DNA from: Culturomica massiliensis | Lineage (GTDB): Bacteria; Bacteroidota; Bacteroidia; Bacteroidales; Marinifilaceae | NCBI RefSeq assembly: GCF_900091655.1 | Contig: NZ_LT594621.1 | Location: forward strand, 4,002,639 to 4,066,638 | Length of the DNA stretch: 64,000 nt | Direction of reading: 5' to 3' | The notes under the pieces: model-generated | What the model saw: only the letters and a program-made list of their open reading frames with translations | Told to the model about the DNA's origin: nothing | Database searches by the model: none | In this document: one piece after another, positions 18,461-27,457 of the stretch | Position numbering within the stretch: position 1 is the stretch's first letter | Layout of the letters: each line of letters starts with the position of its first letter | Made by a program: the position numbers and the translations under genes

Positions 18461-19792
18461 ATGAGAAAAATTATTGTTTTAGCCTTGGGGTTGTGTTTTG
18501 TGGGAAGTTTTGTCAAAGCCCAGACACTGGATTCAAAATTTGGACTTGATAGTACGAAAACGATAGAACAAGCTTCCATTTACACAGAATTTGTAAAACA
18601 GAAAAATTATAAAGATGCATTACCCGCATGGAGATATGTGTTCAATAATGCACCGAAATTCCAGTTGAACACTTATGTCCGGGGTGAGGACATCATGATG
18701 GGAATGTATAGTAAAACGAAAAATCCCGCTTATGTGGATACATTGATGATGATTTACGATCAATGGATAAAATATTTCGGGAATCATAATCGTTTGGGCG
18801 AAGGATATGCGATAGGTAAAAAAGGTTTTAATCTATACCGTCTGAGAGGTATTTCCGATGTGAATGCCGCTAAGGAGGCCTATGGCTATCTGACAAAATC
18901 AATTCAGATGGAAGGGATGAAGACGCATCCTCTTACTGCAAAAATGACATTTGCCGTTGCTGATGAATTGTTGAAAAAAGATATGATTACCAAGGATGAG
19001 TATGTCGATCTTTATATGAAATTGAGTGATTATGCTGAAAAAGGAATCGCTCAGGCTCCGGAAAAATCCAAAGAAGCTTATGAAGATGTAAAAACAACGG
19101 TGAATGCATTGTTCTTTAATGCCGGTGTTGCCGATTGTGCTACCTTGGTGGGATTTTTGCAGCCCAAGTTTGATAAATCTCCGGATGATCTGGCGACATT
19201 GAAAGAAATTGCCAGTATATTGAGAAGAAGCGAATGTACAGATCAGGTTTTGTTTGCCCAGGTGGCTGAAAAATTATATCAACAGGAGCCGACAGCCGAT
19301 GCTGCTTATAACCTGGCGATGTTGTTCTGGAAAAGACAGGAGTTTGATAAAACGGAGCTTTATTTAGCAGAAGCAATTGAAAAAGGAAGTAATGAGGATC
19401 CCGCTAAAGCTGATTATTATTTCAGACTGGCACAGATCAAGCTTTCCAAAAAACAATTCGTTGAAGCGAAGAAAAATGCTCTGGAGGCTTTGAAGTTAAA
19501 TCCGAACATGGGTGTGGCTTATATACTTATCGGAAATGCATATGCCGCATACAGCAAGAATTACGGAGAGGATGATTTCGATCATGCATCTGTGTTCTGG
19601 GTTGCTGTCGATAAATTTATCAAAGCAAAACAGGTTGATCCTTCGGTGGCAGAAGAAGCCAATAAACTAATTGCTGTATATTCACCGCATTTCCCGAGTA
19701 AGGACGAAGCGTTTTTCCGTAGCGTTACTCCCGGAGTTTCCGTGAAAGTCGGTGATTGGATTAACGAGACGACAACGGCGCGTTTCAGATAG
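18461..19792 (+). CDS. Exported TPR-repeat protein
   Basis: A 443-residue protein with a signal peptide ending near VKAQ (residue 21). The mature part is helical with tetratricopeptide-like repeats: DALPAWRYVFNNAPKF (about 46-61), AYNLAMLFWKRQEFDKTELY (about 280-299), AKADYYFRLAQIKLSKKQF and ALEALKLNPNMGVAYILIGN (about 340-360). TPR proteins are protein-interaction scaffolds, and this one is probably periplasmic. Position directly before lptC and the CNNM protein is a common Bacteroidales arrangement and points to an envelope role, but no specific function can be assigned. Confidence 0.82.
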   Translation: MRKIIVLALGLCFVGSFVKAQTLDSKFGLDSTKTIEQASIYTEFVKQKNYKDALPAWRYVFNNAPKFQLNTYVRGEDIMMGMYSKTKNPAYVDTLMMIYDQWIKYFGNHNRLGEGYAIGKKGFNLYRLRGISDVNAAKEAYGYLTKSIQMEGMKTHPLTAKMTFAVADELLKKDMITKDEYVDLYMKLSDYAEKGIAQAPEKSKEAYEDVKTTVNALFFNAGVADCATLVGFLQPKFDKSPDDLATLKEIASILRRSECTDQVLFAQVAEKLYQQEPTADAAYNLAMLFWKRQEFDKTELYLAEAIEKGSNEDPAKADYYFRLAQIKLSKKQFVEAKKNALEALKLNPNMGVAYILIGNAYAAYSKNYGEDDFDHASVFWVAVDKFIKAKQVDPSVAEEANKLIAVYSPHFPSKDEAFFRSVTPGVSVKVGDWINETTTARFR

Positions 19793-19802
19793 TAAACGGA
19801 AT

Positions 19803-20381
19803 ATGTCTGTTATAACACGAAAATCTTTTTATAAAAGCATTATTGTCCTCTGCGGGGCAATAATGCTTTTCGCTTGTAAAAACGATATCCGGAAGGTAAG
19901 CCGGATTACCGACCAGGAAGTCTTGCCCGAAATGTCGGGAGAGAACCTGATTATGACTTATTCCGATTCAGCCCGGGTGAAATACCGGATGTACACACCC
20001 TTGTATTATAAAATACATACGGAAGAGGAGGAGTATGATGAATTTCCGAAAGGAATTCACGTCATATATTACGATAAAACCGGGAATGTGATCGGAGAAA
20101 TCCATTCCAAATATGCAAAGAATTTTGTCAAAGACGGTTTGTGGGAGGCCCGGAATCAGGTGGTCGTAAAAAACAGTGAAGGAAAGAAACTGGAAACAGA
20201 GCTATTGTATTGGGATACCAAGAAAGAATGGATATATTCCGATCGCTATACGCGTTTGACAGACGGGAATAATATTTTGGAAAGCAGTGACGGTTTTGAA
20301 TCGGATCAGAATCTGGAGCATCCGGTTTTCAAGAATATAACAGACGGAGAGGTTCAATTTGAAATGGATACAAGTAACTGA
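19803..20381 (+). CDS. lptC: LptC-like LPS export protein
   Basis: From the ATG at 19803 this is 192 residues with an N-terminal anchor whose end (MLFACKND) is a lipobox-like Cys. The mature part has the LptC beta-jellyroll pattern: SRITDQEVLPEMSGENLIMTYSDSA, GIHVIYYDKTGNVIGEIHSKYAK and LETELLYWDTKKEWIYSDR, the last typical of OstA/LptC strands. LptC is the membrane-anchored periplasmic link that passes lipopolysaccharide from LptBFG to LptA. An upstream in-frame start at 19752 would overlap the TPR gene and is unlikely. The stop shares one base with the start of the next gene (TGATG). Confidence 0.85.
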   Translation: MSVITRKSFYKSIIVLCGAIMLFACKNDIRKVSRITDQEVLPEMSGENLIMTYSDSARVKYRMYTPLYYKIHTEEEEYDEFPKGIHVIYYDKTGNVIGEIHSKYAKNFVKDGLWEARNQVVVKNSEGKKLETELLYWDTKKEWIYSDRYTRLTDGNNILESSDGFESDQNLEHPVFKNITDGEVQFEMDTSN

Positions 20382-21634
20382 TGTCTATATTAACAGTCAT
20401 ATTGATTTGTCTTTTATTGTCGGCTTTTTTTTCCGGGATGGAGATTGCTTTTGTCGCTTCGAACAAATTGCGTATCGAAATCAGCAAGTCGGATAAAAGT
20501 ATAGCCCAGGCATTGATCGACCTGTTTGTTTCCAATTCGGGCATGTATATTACGACCATGCTGGTCGGAAATAATGTGGTCATGGTCATCTACGGTATCT
20601 TTATGAAAGATTATCTGGTCGGACAGTTCGGTTTTTTAAGCGATCTTTCTTTGGGAATGAAGATGTTGGTGGAGACCTTGATATCTACTTTGATCATACT
20701 GTTTTTTGCCGAATTTTTGCCTAAAACTCTTTTCCGGCTTCGTCCGAATGCTTTTTTGCGTTTTTTTGCTATTCCTGTATTTTTGTTTTATCTGTTGTTT
20801 TTTCCGGTGACTTATTTCTCGGTGTGGCTGGGAGGGCTTTTGCTACGTTTGTTTACCGGTAAAAAAATGGGGCAGACAGAACAAAACCGGGCCTTTGGGA
20901 AAGTCGATCTGAATAACCTGATCGAAGAAGGTGAAATGGCGGACGAGACGCAAGAGGAAGTACATGAAATTAAGCTTTTCCGGAATGCTCTTGATTTTTC
21001 AGAAATAAAATTGCGCGAATGTATTGTTCCGCGTACGGATTTGAAGGCTTTGCCGATAGATGCGACCATGGAGGAATTGCGGGATTTATTTATATCCACA
21101 GGGTTGTCCCGCATATTGATATATAAGGAAAATATAGATAATATCATCGGATATGTGCATTCCTCTTCTTTGTTCAAAAATCCCAGGAATATTGTCGGAG
21201 CTCTCAGTGGTGTGATTATCGTTCCTGAAACGATGTCCGCCTCTCATTTACTGAATCTGTTTATCAAACAGCAGCGGAGTATTGCTGTCGTTGTGGATGA
21301 ATTCGGAATTACGGCCGGAATTGTCACCATAGAAGATATTATGGAGGAGATTTTCGGCGAAATTGAAGATGAGCACGATCATCCCAACTTGAAGGAAGAA
21401 GTGGTTTCGGATCATGAATATATTTTTTCCGGCCGTCTGGAGGTGGATTACCTGAATGAAAAATACGGATTGGATTTACCGGAAAATGAAGAGTATGAGA
21501 CCCTGGCCGGTTGTCTCTTGTATTACAATGAAAGTATACCTACAGAAGGAGAAAAAATAGTAATCGGAGATTATCTTTTTGAAGTCTTGTGTGTTAAAAA
21601 TGCGAGAATTGAGGAAATTAAGGTGGTTGTGTAA
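20381..21634 (+). CDS. CNNM/CBS-domain transmembrane protein (hemolysin C / CorC family)
   Basis: A 417-residue membrane protein. The N-terminal CNNM (DUF21) domain has three or four membrane segments (about residues 1-165). A CBS pair (about 205-330) includes VVDEFGITAGIVTIEDIMEE, and a C-terminal CorC_HlyC domain (about 340-417) has the YETLAGCLLY motif. Members are linked to divalent-cation efflux, and the Bacteroidota paralogue GldE belongs to the same family. The name hemolysin is historical. The start overlaps the lptC stop by one base. Confidence 0.9.
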   Translation: MSILTVILICLLLSAFFSGMEIAFVASNKLRIEISKSDKSIAQALIDLFVSNSGMYITTMLVGNNVVMVIYGIFMKDYLVGQFGFLSDLSLGMKMLVETLISTLIILFFAEFLPKTLFRLRPNAFLRFFAIPVFLFYLLFFPVTYFSVWLGGLLLRLFTGKKMGQTEQNRAFGKVDLNNLIEEGEMADETQEEVHEIKLFRNALDFSEIKLRECIVPRTDLKALPIDATMEELRDLFISTGLSRILIYKENIDNIIGYVHSSSLFKNPRNIVGALSGVIIVPETMSASHLLNLFIKQQRSIAVVVDEFGITAGIVTIEDIMEEIFGEIEDEHDHPNLKEEVVSDHEYIFSGRLEVDYLNEKYGLDLPENEEYETLAGCLLYYNESIPTEGEKIVIGDYLFEVLCVKNARIEEIKVVV

Positions 21635-21645
21635 TTTTTTTTGTT

Positions 21646-21653
21646 TAGTTTTG
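21646..21653 (+). promoter_or_regulatory. Candidate -7 box (TAGTTTTG) for the type IX secretion cluster
   Basis: Exact TAnnTTTG match, about 72 nt upstream of the porP/sprF start. A TTG at 21627 is a possible -33 element about 19 nt upstream. Confidence 0.55.
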
Positions 21654-21724
21654 CTATAAATTTTTAGTAAGCTTTAATAATTTTATCTATTTTTACAGCA
21701 AATTGCTAAACTCGGTATGGTGCG

Positions 21725-22672
21725 ATGAGAAGATGTTTAATAGTTATTGCTTTACTGGCAATAAGTGTGTTGGTAAAAGCACAGCAGGACCCACAGTTTA
21801 GTCAGAATATGTATAACCATATGACGGTAAATCCCGGATTTGCAGGAGAGCGGGGAAATTGGGCGATTTCAGGGATATACCGTAACCAATGGCAAAAAAT
21901 GGACGGAGCACCTGAGACGTATGCTTTTAATATAGATGCCCCTTTACGTTTGGGACGTGTGGACGGTGGTATCGGTTTAAATATTATGAGTGATAGGTTA
22001 GGGATGCAAAGTCATTTGCATTTTATGGTGAATTATGCTTATAAGAAGATATTTAATTTTGGAATATTGAGTGCGGGGATTAAAATAGGTGTTGTGAATT
22101 CTAAAATTGCAGGAGATTTTCATATTCCTGTAGGTCCGGGGTTTACCCCTGCGGATCAGGACCCGGCATTGGGAGCGGCGAACGTAGATTTATCCAAGAT
22201 TATGTTCGATGCAGGTGTAGGCGTATTTTTGTCCGGAAAGAATTATTATGCAGGTGCATCTGTAAGCCATTTGACAAAGCCTAAAATGACTATCGGAGAG
22301 ATCGGAGAGTTTTTTTGGAACAGGCATATGTATTTTACAGCCGGTTATACGATTGCTTTGTCTCCGAAAATGGATATTCAGCCGTCTGTTTTTTATAAGA
22401 CGGATTTTGTGATTTCACAGTATAGTGTGAATTCTAACTTTATTTATGATAAAAAATATTGGGCAGGCGTTTCTTATCGTTATGAGGAAGCCCTGACATT
22501 TATGGGGGGGATTGAGCTTAAAAACGGGGTGTTGATCGGATATAGTTATGATTGGAATGTTAGTGATGTCGGTCGGTATACAGGAGATTCACATGAAGTG
22601 ACTCTTTCTTATTGTTTTGGTATGCATATCGGCAAAAGAGAGAAAATATATAAGAGTGTAAGATTTTTGTAA
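21725..22672 (+). CDS. PorP/SprF family type IX secretion membrane protein
   Basis: A 315-residue outer-membrane beta-barrel-like protein with a signal peptide ending near VKAQ. It starts QQDPQFSQNMYNHMTVNPGF, the hallmark of the PorP/SprF family, and ends with alternating aromatic strands (IGYSYDWNVSDVGRYTGDSHE). PorP/SprF proteins help deliver adhesins and other C-terminal-domain proteins through the type IX secretion system. It heads the gldKLMN cluster, 12 nt before gldK, as in Porphyromonas gingivalis and Flavobacterium. Confidence 0.93.
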   Translation: MRRCLIVIALLAISVLVKAQQDPQFSQNMYNHMTVNPGFAGERGNWAISGIYRNQWQKMDGAPETYAFNIDAPLRLGRVDGGIGLNIMSDRLGMQSHLHFMVNYAYKKIFNFGILSAGIKIGVVNSKIAGDFHIPVGPGFTPADQDPALGAANVDLSKIMFDAGVGVFLSGKNYYAGASVSHLTKPKMTIGEIGEFFWNRHMYFTAGYTIALSPKMDIQPSVFYKTDFVISQYSVNSNFIYDKKYWAGVSYRYEEALTFMGGIELKNGVLIGYSYDWNVSDVGRYTGDSHEVTLSYCFGMHIGKREKIYKSVRFL

Positions 22673-22684
22673 AATATCAATATT

Positions 22685-24007
22685 ATGCAAATTAAACGGT
22701 TCGTATTTTTCTTTATAGCAGTAATGATGGTTGCCTGTTCTCCTTACAACGGAGGCGGAGAATTGGTGGGAACGCGTAAAGTAAAAAGATGGTTTGAGCC
22801 CCGTCCGTATGGTATGGTTTTAATTCCGACCGGTAGCCTGAATATCGGACAGAATGATGAGGATATTGCCTGGTCGATGTCTGCTCCGCAACGTACGGTG
22901 TCGTTGGCAGCTTTCTGGATGGATGAGACGGAGATCACCAATGACGAATACCGTCAATTCGTTTATTCCGTACTGGATTCGATGAAAAGACAACGGCTGG
23001 TAGATGAAGGGTATGAAGAATTCCTGATGAAAGACCGGAAAGGCAATGTATTGGAGCCGCCTGTTTTGGACAGAAGAATGCGTATTGACGGAAAAAAGAA
23101 TGAAGAATACAAGGAAATCCTGGAAGGTATGAATTACGCCGGGGACGACCGGATTGTTGCCGGCGAACTGGATGTGCGGAAGCTGGTGTATAAGTTCAGT
23201 TGGTATGACTTTAAGCAGGCTGCTGCCAATGACCGTTTTTATGACCCGGAAACCGGGACTTATAAAGGGGGAACCGTAATCAATGCCAATGGCGAACGGG
23301 AAGCGGTAAAGGGGCGTTCATCTTTTATCATGCGCAAGTCTGTCCGTATCTATCCGGATACTTTGTGCTGGCTGAAGGATTTCACATATGCCTACAATGA
23401 GCCTTATGTGAAGGAATATTTTTCACATGTGGGTTATGATAATTATCCGGTAGTAGGCGTTAACTGGCATCAGGCGCAGGCTTTCTGTCACTGGCGTACT
23501 GCTTTGTTCAACAATGCCTCTTCCAACCGTGTTCAGGACTGGCGTTTGCCTTCCGAGGCCGAGTGGGAATATGCAGCCCGTGGAGGCTTGAGTGGTGCTA
23601 CTTATCCCTGGGGGAGTTATTATACACGGAATAAGAAAGGTTGTTTTATGGCGAATTTCAAACCGATGCGTGGAAACTATATCGGCGACGGCGGTAGTAT
23701 TACGGTACCTGTCGGAACTTATGAGCCTAACGGCTACGGTTTGTACGATATGGCCGGGAATGTAGCGGAATGGACAGCTGATAATTACGATGAATCTGCG
23801 TATGAGGTGACACATGATATGAACCCCTCTTATTCAATGACCAGTAAAAATAGCGATAACCGGATATTCAAACGCAAAGCGGTGAGAGGCGGTTCCTGGA
23901 AGGATGTGGCTTTCTATTTGCAAAACGGTGTGCGTTCTTACGAATATCAGGATACTGCCCGCAGTTTTATCGGATTCCGGACAGTGAGGACGAGAATAGA
24001 ATTTTAA
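22685..24007 (+). CDS. gldK: GldK/PorK type IX secretion ring lipoprotein
   Basis: A 440-residue lipoprotein with a lipobox ending MVACSP (Cys about residue 18). The mature part is a formylglycine-generating-enzyme-like (SUMF1) domain: FWMDETEITNDEYRQFV (about 78-94), YPVVGVNWHQAQAFCHWRTA, DWRLPSEAEWEYAARGG and GYGLYDMAGNVAEWTADNY, ending with RAVRGGSW-type and GFRTVR motifs. In GldK this domain is structural, forming the outer-membrane-associated ring with GldN, and is not thought to be catalytic. It lies between porP/sprF and gldL. Confidence 0.95.
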   Translation: MQIKRFVFFFIAVMMVACSPYNGGGELVGTRKVKRWFEPRPYGMVLIPTGSLNIGQNDEDIAWSMSAPQRTVSLAAFWMDETEITNDEYRQFVYSVLDSMKRQRLVDEGYEEFLMKDRKGNVLEPPVLDRRMRIDGKKNEEYKEILEGMNYAGDDRIVAGELDVRKLVYKFSWYDFKQAAANDRFYDPETGTYKGGTVINANGEREAVKGRSSFIMRKSVRIYPDTLCWLKDFTYAYNEPYVKEYFSHVGYDNYPVVGVNWHQAQAFCHWRTALFNNASSNRVQDWRLPSEAEWEYAARGGLSGATYPWGSYYTRNKKGCFMANFKPMRGNYIGDGGSITVPVGTYEPNGYGLYDMAGNVAEWTADNYDESAYEVTHDMNPSYSMTSKNSDNRIFKRKAVRGGSWKDVAFYLQNGVRSYEYQDTARSFIGFRTVRTRIEF

Positions 24008-24036
24008 AATGGTGTTTAATTTTGATATAGTATAGT

Positions 24037-24993
24037 ATGGCAAAGATTTTTCAAACGAAAGCCTATAAGGTTATTACAGGTTTTGTTTATGGTTGGGGTG
24101 CTACTGCAGTAATAGTGGGTGCTTTGTTTAAGATTATGCACTTTCCCGGTGCAGGGATAGTATTGACAGTGGGAATGCTTGTTGAAGCTTTTATATTTTT
24201 TCTTTCGGCTTTCGAGCCTGTTATGGAGCATTACGATTGGGCCCGTGTCTTTCCCGAGCTTGGAACGAGTGGGGAGAAATTGGGCGTAAATCAGCCCGGT
24301 CATGGCCGTCTTTCATCTCCGGCTTCACCTGTAAGTGGAGTCAGCGGCGTCAGTCTGGGTCTTGACGATGCGGATGCGGATAAACTTCGTCAGGGGATCG
24401 ATAAGTTTGTTGCGACAGCCGATCATTTTGCCGAAGCTTCTGTAAACGTTCCTGATTTTGCACGTAAAATAACGACGGCTGCGGCTTCTTTCGAGAAGTT
24501 GGGCGAGAAGACAGAGAAGGCCGGGGAATTGCTTGAGGTATCCCTGAATACTTTTTCTATGGGTTGCAGCGATCTTCATAAGATCTTACATGATTCAGCG
24601 GATAGTCTGACTTCTCAGATCAGGCTCAACTGCGAAAAACTGGCCTCTACGATGGGAGCTTCAGCCTCAGGCTTCGATTCCCTGAGCCGAATGATGGAGG
24701 AACAGTTGCAGACGGTGAAATCCCAGACATCTGGTTATGCCCAGCAGTTGTCTTCGGTAAACAAGAATATCAGTGCCCTGAATGCTCTCTACGAATTGCA
24801 GGTGAATGAGACCAAAGCTTGCCTTGAATCATTCCGTGGAATGCAGAGTGATATGGGAGAGATGCTTGAACATGTTTCTCTGGGTCTTGACAGTACGAAG
24901 CTCTTCCGTCAGGAATCGCAGCAGCTGGCCCATAATGTGGCTTCTCTTAATTCCGTTTACGGAAACATGTTGAGTGTGGTCAATAATAACTAA
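24037..24993 (+). CDS. gldL: GldL/PorL type IX secretion motor membrane protein
   Basis: A 318-residue inner-membrane protein. Two membrane segments (about residues 10-30 and 36-60) contain GWGATAVIVGALFKIMHFPG and a glutamate in VGMLVEAFIFFLSAFEP. The conserved charged residue in the second helix is part of the proton-driven motor in GldL studies. A long helical, coiled cytoplasmic tail follows. Leu codons shift to CTT/CTG here compared with the flanking genes. Confidence 0.95.
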   Translation: MAKIFQTKAYKVITGFVYGWGATAVIVGALFKIMHFPGAGIVLTVGMLVEAFIFFLSAFEPVMEHYDWARVFPELGTSGEKLGVNQPGHGRLSSPASPVSGVSGVSLGLDDADADKLRQGIDKFVATADHFAEASVNVPDFARKITTAAASFEKLGEKTEKAGELLEVSLNTFSMGCSDLHKILHDSADSLTSQIRLNCEKLASTMGASASGFDSLSRMMEEQLQTVKSQTSGYAQQLSSVNKNISALNALYELQVNETKACLESFRGMQSDMGEMLEHVSLGLDSTKLFRQESQQLAHNVASLNSVYGNMLSVVNNN

Positions 24994-25006
24994 AGCAGGG
25001 TATTAG

Positions 25007-26545
25007 ATGTCAACGAAGAATTGTCCCGAAACGCCGAGGCAGAAGATGATCGGCATGATGTATCTTGTACTGACAGCGATGCTTGCTCTGAATGTGTCGG
25101 CAGACGTTCTGGATGCCTTTACCCGAGTGCAGGAGAAGATGTCCTCTACAGTTTCCGGTTTTTATAAAAAGAATGCGGAGGCTTACAATGAGATCGATAT
25201 GGCTTACAACCTTAATTCCACTAAGGTAGCCCCTATCCGAGCCAAGGCACTGGAGATCAAGTCTCTTTCTTCGGATATTTTTGTGTTTATAGAGGAACTG
25301 AAGAAAAAGATGGTGTTGCTTGCCGATGGTCCTGAGGGGGATGTGATGCACATCCAGGCTCGTGATAATCTTGATATCGGTGGTCAGGTGATGATCACAG
25401 AGGGCGAGGGTAAAAAGTTACGTGAACTGCTGAATCGTTTTCAGGAGAAATCGCTTAGTTTTATCCATCCTAAGGATTCCCTTCTGCGTGTATCCATCCG
25501 TCATAACCTGGATACAGAGGCGCCTAAGGCCGTCGACGGAGAGTTTAAATCCTGGGAGTCTTCGAAATTCGAGGGCATCCCGCTTGTGGGAGTGGTCACA
25601 ATGCTGACTTTTTACCAGGCTAATGTATTGAGTACAGAATCGGATGTGATCCGCTACCTTTATTCTTCGATCGATGCGGAGTCTTTTAAATTCAATAAAC
25701 TTGAAGCCCTTGTTATTCCGGATTCCCGTTATGTTCTTACTGGCGACCGTTTTAAGGCACGAATCCTGCTTGCGGCAGTGGATACGACCCAGCGTCCTGA
25801 TGTTATTGTCGGCGGGCGTTCCATATCGTATAATGGAGATTATTGCCTCTATACGGAGTCGGCAACGAAAGTGGGCATCCATCGGTTAAAGGGTGTAATC
25901 AACTATGTTTCTCCTTCGGGTGCCACCTTGCCGCGGGAGTTTTCGATGGAATACGAGGTGGCAGACCCTGCGGTGGTGATCTCTCCGACGAAGATGAATG
26001 TATTCTATGTGGGAGTCGATAATCCGGTATCTCTTGCAGCTCCCGGTTTGTCCCCTGATGTGATCGAGCCTCAGATCAGCAACGGTGAAATCCGGAAGTC
26101 TTCTGACGGTAGCTATATCGTTCGTCCCAAGGTTGCCGGCCGTAATTGCGAGATCACTGTTTTTGCCACGATCGACGGTCAGAAGCGTAAATTACAGACG
26201 CAGGAATTCCGGGTAAAAGAGGTGCCTGACCCTGTAGCCAAGGTGGGTGGTCAGCGTGATGGTAAGATCAAGAAGAACCTTTTGCTTGCAGCCGGGGGAG
26301 TAGATGTTGAGATGGAGAACTTCGACTTCGATATGAAGTTTATTGTTCAGAGTTTCAGCATGTATACCGTTATCGACGGTTATGCCCAGGATCAGTCTTC
26401 CCGCAGCGGTTCCTTTACTGGCGAGCAGTTAAAGATGATCCGTAACCTGAAGCGTAATCAGATCCTTGTTATCGAGCAGATCATGGTCAAAGGCCCTGAC
26501 GGTTCGGTGCGTAAGCTTCCTTCAATCTCATTCAAAATCGATTAA
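25007..26545 (+). CDS. gldM: GldM/PorM type IX secretion motor and shaft protein
   Basis: A 512-residue protein with one N-terminal membrane helix (MIGMMYLVLTAMLALNVSA, about residues 14-32) and a large periplasmic part. A helical D1 domain (about 35-220) precedes beta domains D2-D4 (to the end, with VISPTKMNVFYVGVDNPVSL and GGVDVEMENFDFDMKFIVQSF). GldM forms the rod that links the GldL motor to the GldK/GldN ring. The start at 25007 is 13 nt after gldL. Confidence 0.95.
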   Translation: MSTKNCPETPRQKMIGMMYLVLTAMLALNVSADVLDAFTRVQEKMSSTVSGFYKKNAEAYNEIDMAYNLNSTKVAPIRAKALEIKSLSSDIFVFIEELKKKMVLLADGPEGDVMHIQARDNLDIGGQVMITEGEGKKLRELLNRFQEKSLSFIHPKDSLLRVSIRHNLDTEAPKAVDGEFKSWESSKFEGIPLVGVVTMLTFYQANVLSTESDVIRYLYSSIDAESFKFNKLEALVIPDSRYVLTGDRFKARILLAAVDTTQRPDVIVGGRSISYNGDYCLYTESATKVGIHRLKGVINYVSPSGATLPREFSMEYEVADPAVVISPTKMNVFYVGVDNPVSLAAPGLSPDVIEPQISNGEIRKSSDGSYIVRPKVAGRNCEITVFATIDGQKRKLQTQEFRVKEVPDPVAKVGGQRDGKIKKNLLLAAGGVDVEMENFDFDMKFIVQSFSMYTVIDGYAQDQSSRSGSFTGEQLKMIRNLKRNQILVIEQIMVKGPDGSVRKLPSISFKID

Positions 26546-26547
26546 TA

Positions 26548-27399
26548 ATGAATAAGTATATGACAAAAATTTTGTTGGCGTTGCTGCTTCTTTTAGTAGG
26601 TACTTTTTTTTGCCCGGGTCAGACTTCGAAGACTTTTTTTGACAGTGTGATCAAGAATCCCGATCATGATGAAAAGGCTCCAATCGTATTGCCTTATGTT
26701 GATCCTTCTGATGTAATCTGGGCCCGTACGATCATCCGTGAACTTGTATTGCGCGAGAAGATGAACCTTCCCTTGTATTATCCGACGCGTCCGATGGATG
26801 GCCGGATGTCTTTGATTGATATGTTGCTGAAGGGGATACAGAAGTCCTTTAAGACGGCTTATGCGGACGATGAGTTGCAGACCCCTGTAAGTTATGATGA
26901 GATTCTTTCCCGTTTCGGCGGTCAGAGCGATACGATAACGAAGCGCAATACGGTGACCGGCGAGATGGAGAAGGTCGTTGTAGAGGGCGAGATTCATACG
27001 GATGAGGTAAAGCGTTTGCTGATCAAGGAATTGTGGTATGTAAACCGTAAGACTTCCCGTCTGGAGGTCCGTATCATAGCCCTTTGTCCTGTTCGTGAAT
27101 ATACGAAGGAGGACAGTTATGACGGAATCTTGAAGAGTCAGTTGTTCTGGGTGGATTACGGAGAATTCCGGGATCTTTTGTCTAAGCAGAAGGTTTTCAA
27201 TTCGGCTAATGATGCGGTTCGTTTGAGCTTTGATGATATATTTCTGAAGCGTTATTTCAGTTCCCGGATCATTCAGGAGTCTAATGTATACGATAACCGT
27301 ACGATCAGCAGTTATGCCGTCGGAATGGATGCTGTACTCGAGTCTGACCGGATTAAAAACGAAATATTTAATCAGGAACAGGATCTCTGGCAATATTAA
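26548..27399 (+). CDS. gldN: GldN/PorN type IX secretion ring protein
   Basis: A 283-residue exported protein with a signal peptide (to about residue 25). It shows the GldN pattern VWARTIIREL-type helix (DVIWARTIIRELVLREKMN, about 53-71), PTRPMDGRMSLIDMLLKGI, TDEVKRLLIKELWYVNRKTSRLEVRIIALCP (about 150-180) and LFWVDYGEFRDLL. GldN pairs with GldK in the periplasmic ring. Its start is 2 nt after gldM. It is the last gene of the cluster and is followed by a strong hairpin terminator. Confidence 0.95.
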   Translation: MNKYMTKILLALLLLLVGTFFCPGQTSKTFFDSVIKNPDHDEKAPIVLPYVDPSDVIWARTIIRELVLREKMNLPLYYPTRPMDGRMSLIDMLLKGIQKSFKTAYADDELQTPVSYDEILSRFGGQSDTITKRNTVTGEMEKVVVEGEIHTDEVKRLLIKELWYVNRKTSRLEVRIIALCPVREYTKEDSYDGILKSQLFWVDYGEFRDLLSKQKVFNSANDAVRLSFDDIFLKRYFSSRIIQESNVYDNRTISSYAVGMDAVLESDRIKNEIFNQEQDLWQY

Positions 27400-27426
27400 A
27401 ATATAAAATGTCGTAAAGACAGAATG

Positions 27427-27457
27427 AAAAAAGCGTCTGAAGTCAGACGCTTTTTTT
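27427..27457. terminator. Bidirectional terminator between gldN and the GDP-mannose gene
   Basis: GCGTCTGA (27433-27440) pairs with TCAGACGC (27443-27450). An A6 run lies before it and a T7 run after, so it can end transcription from both sides. Confidence 0.9.
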
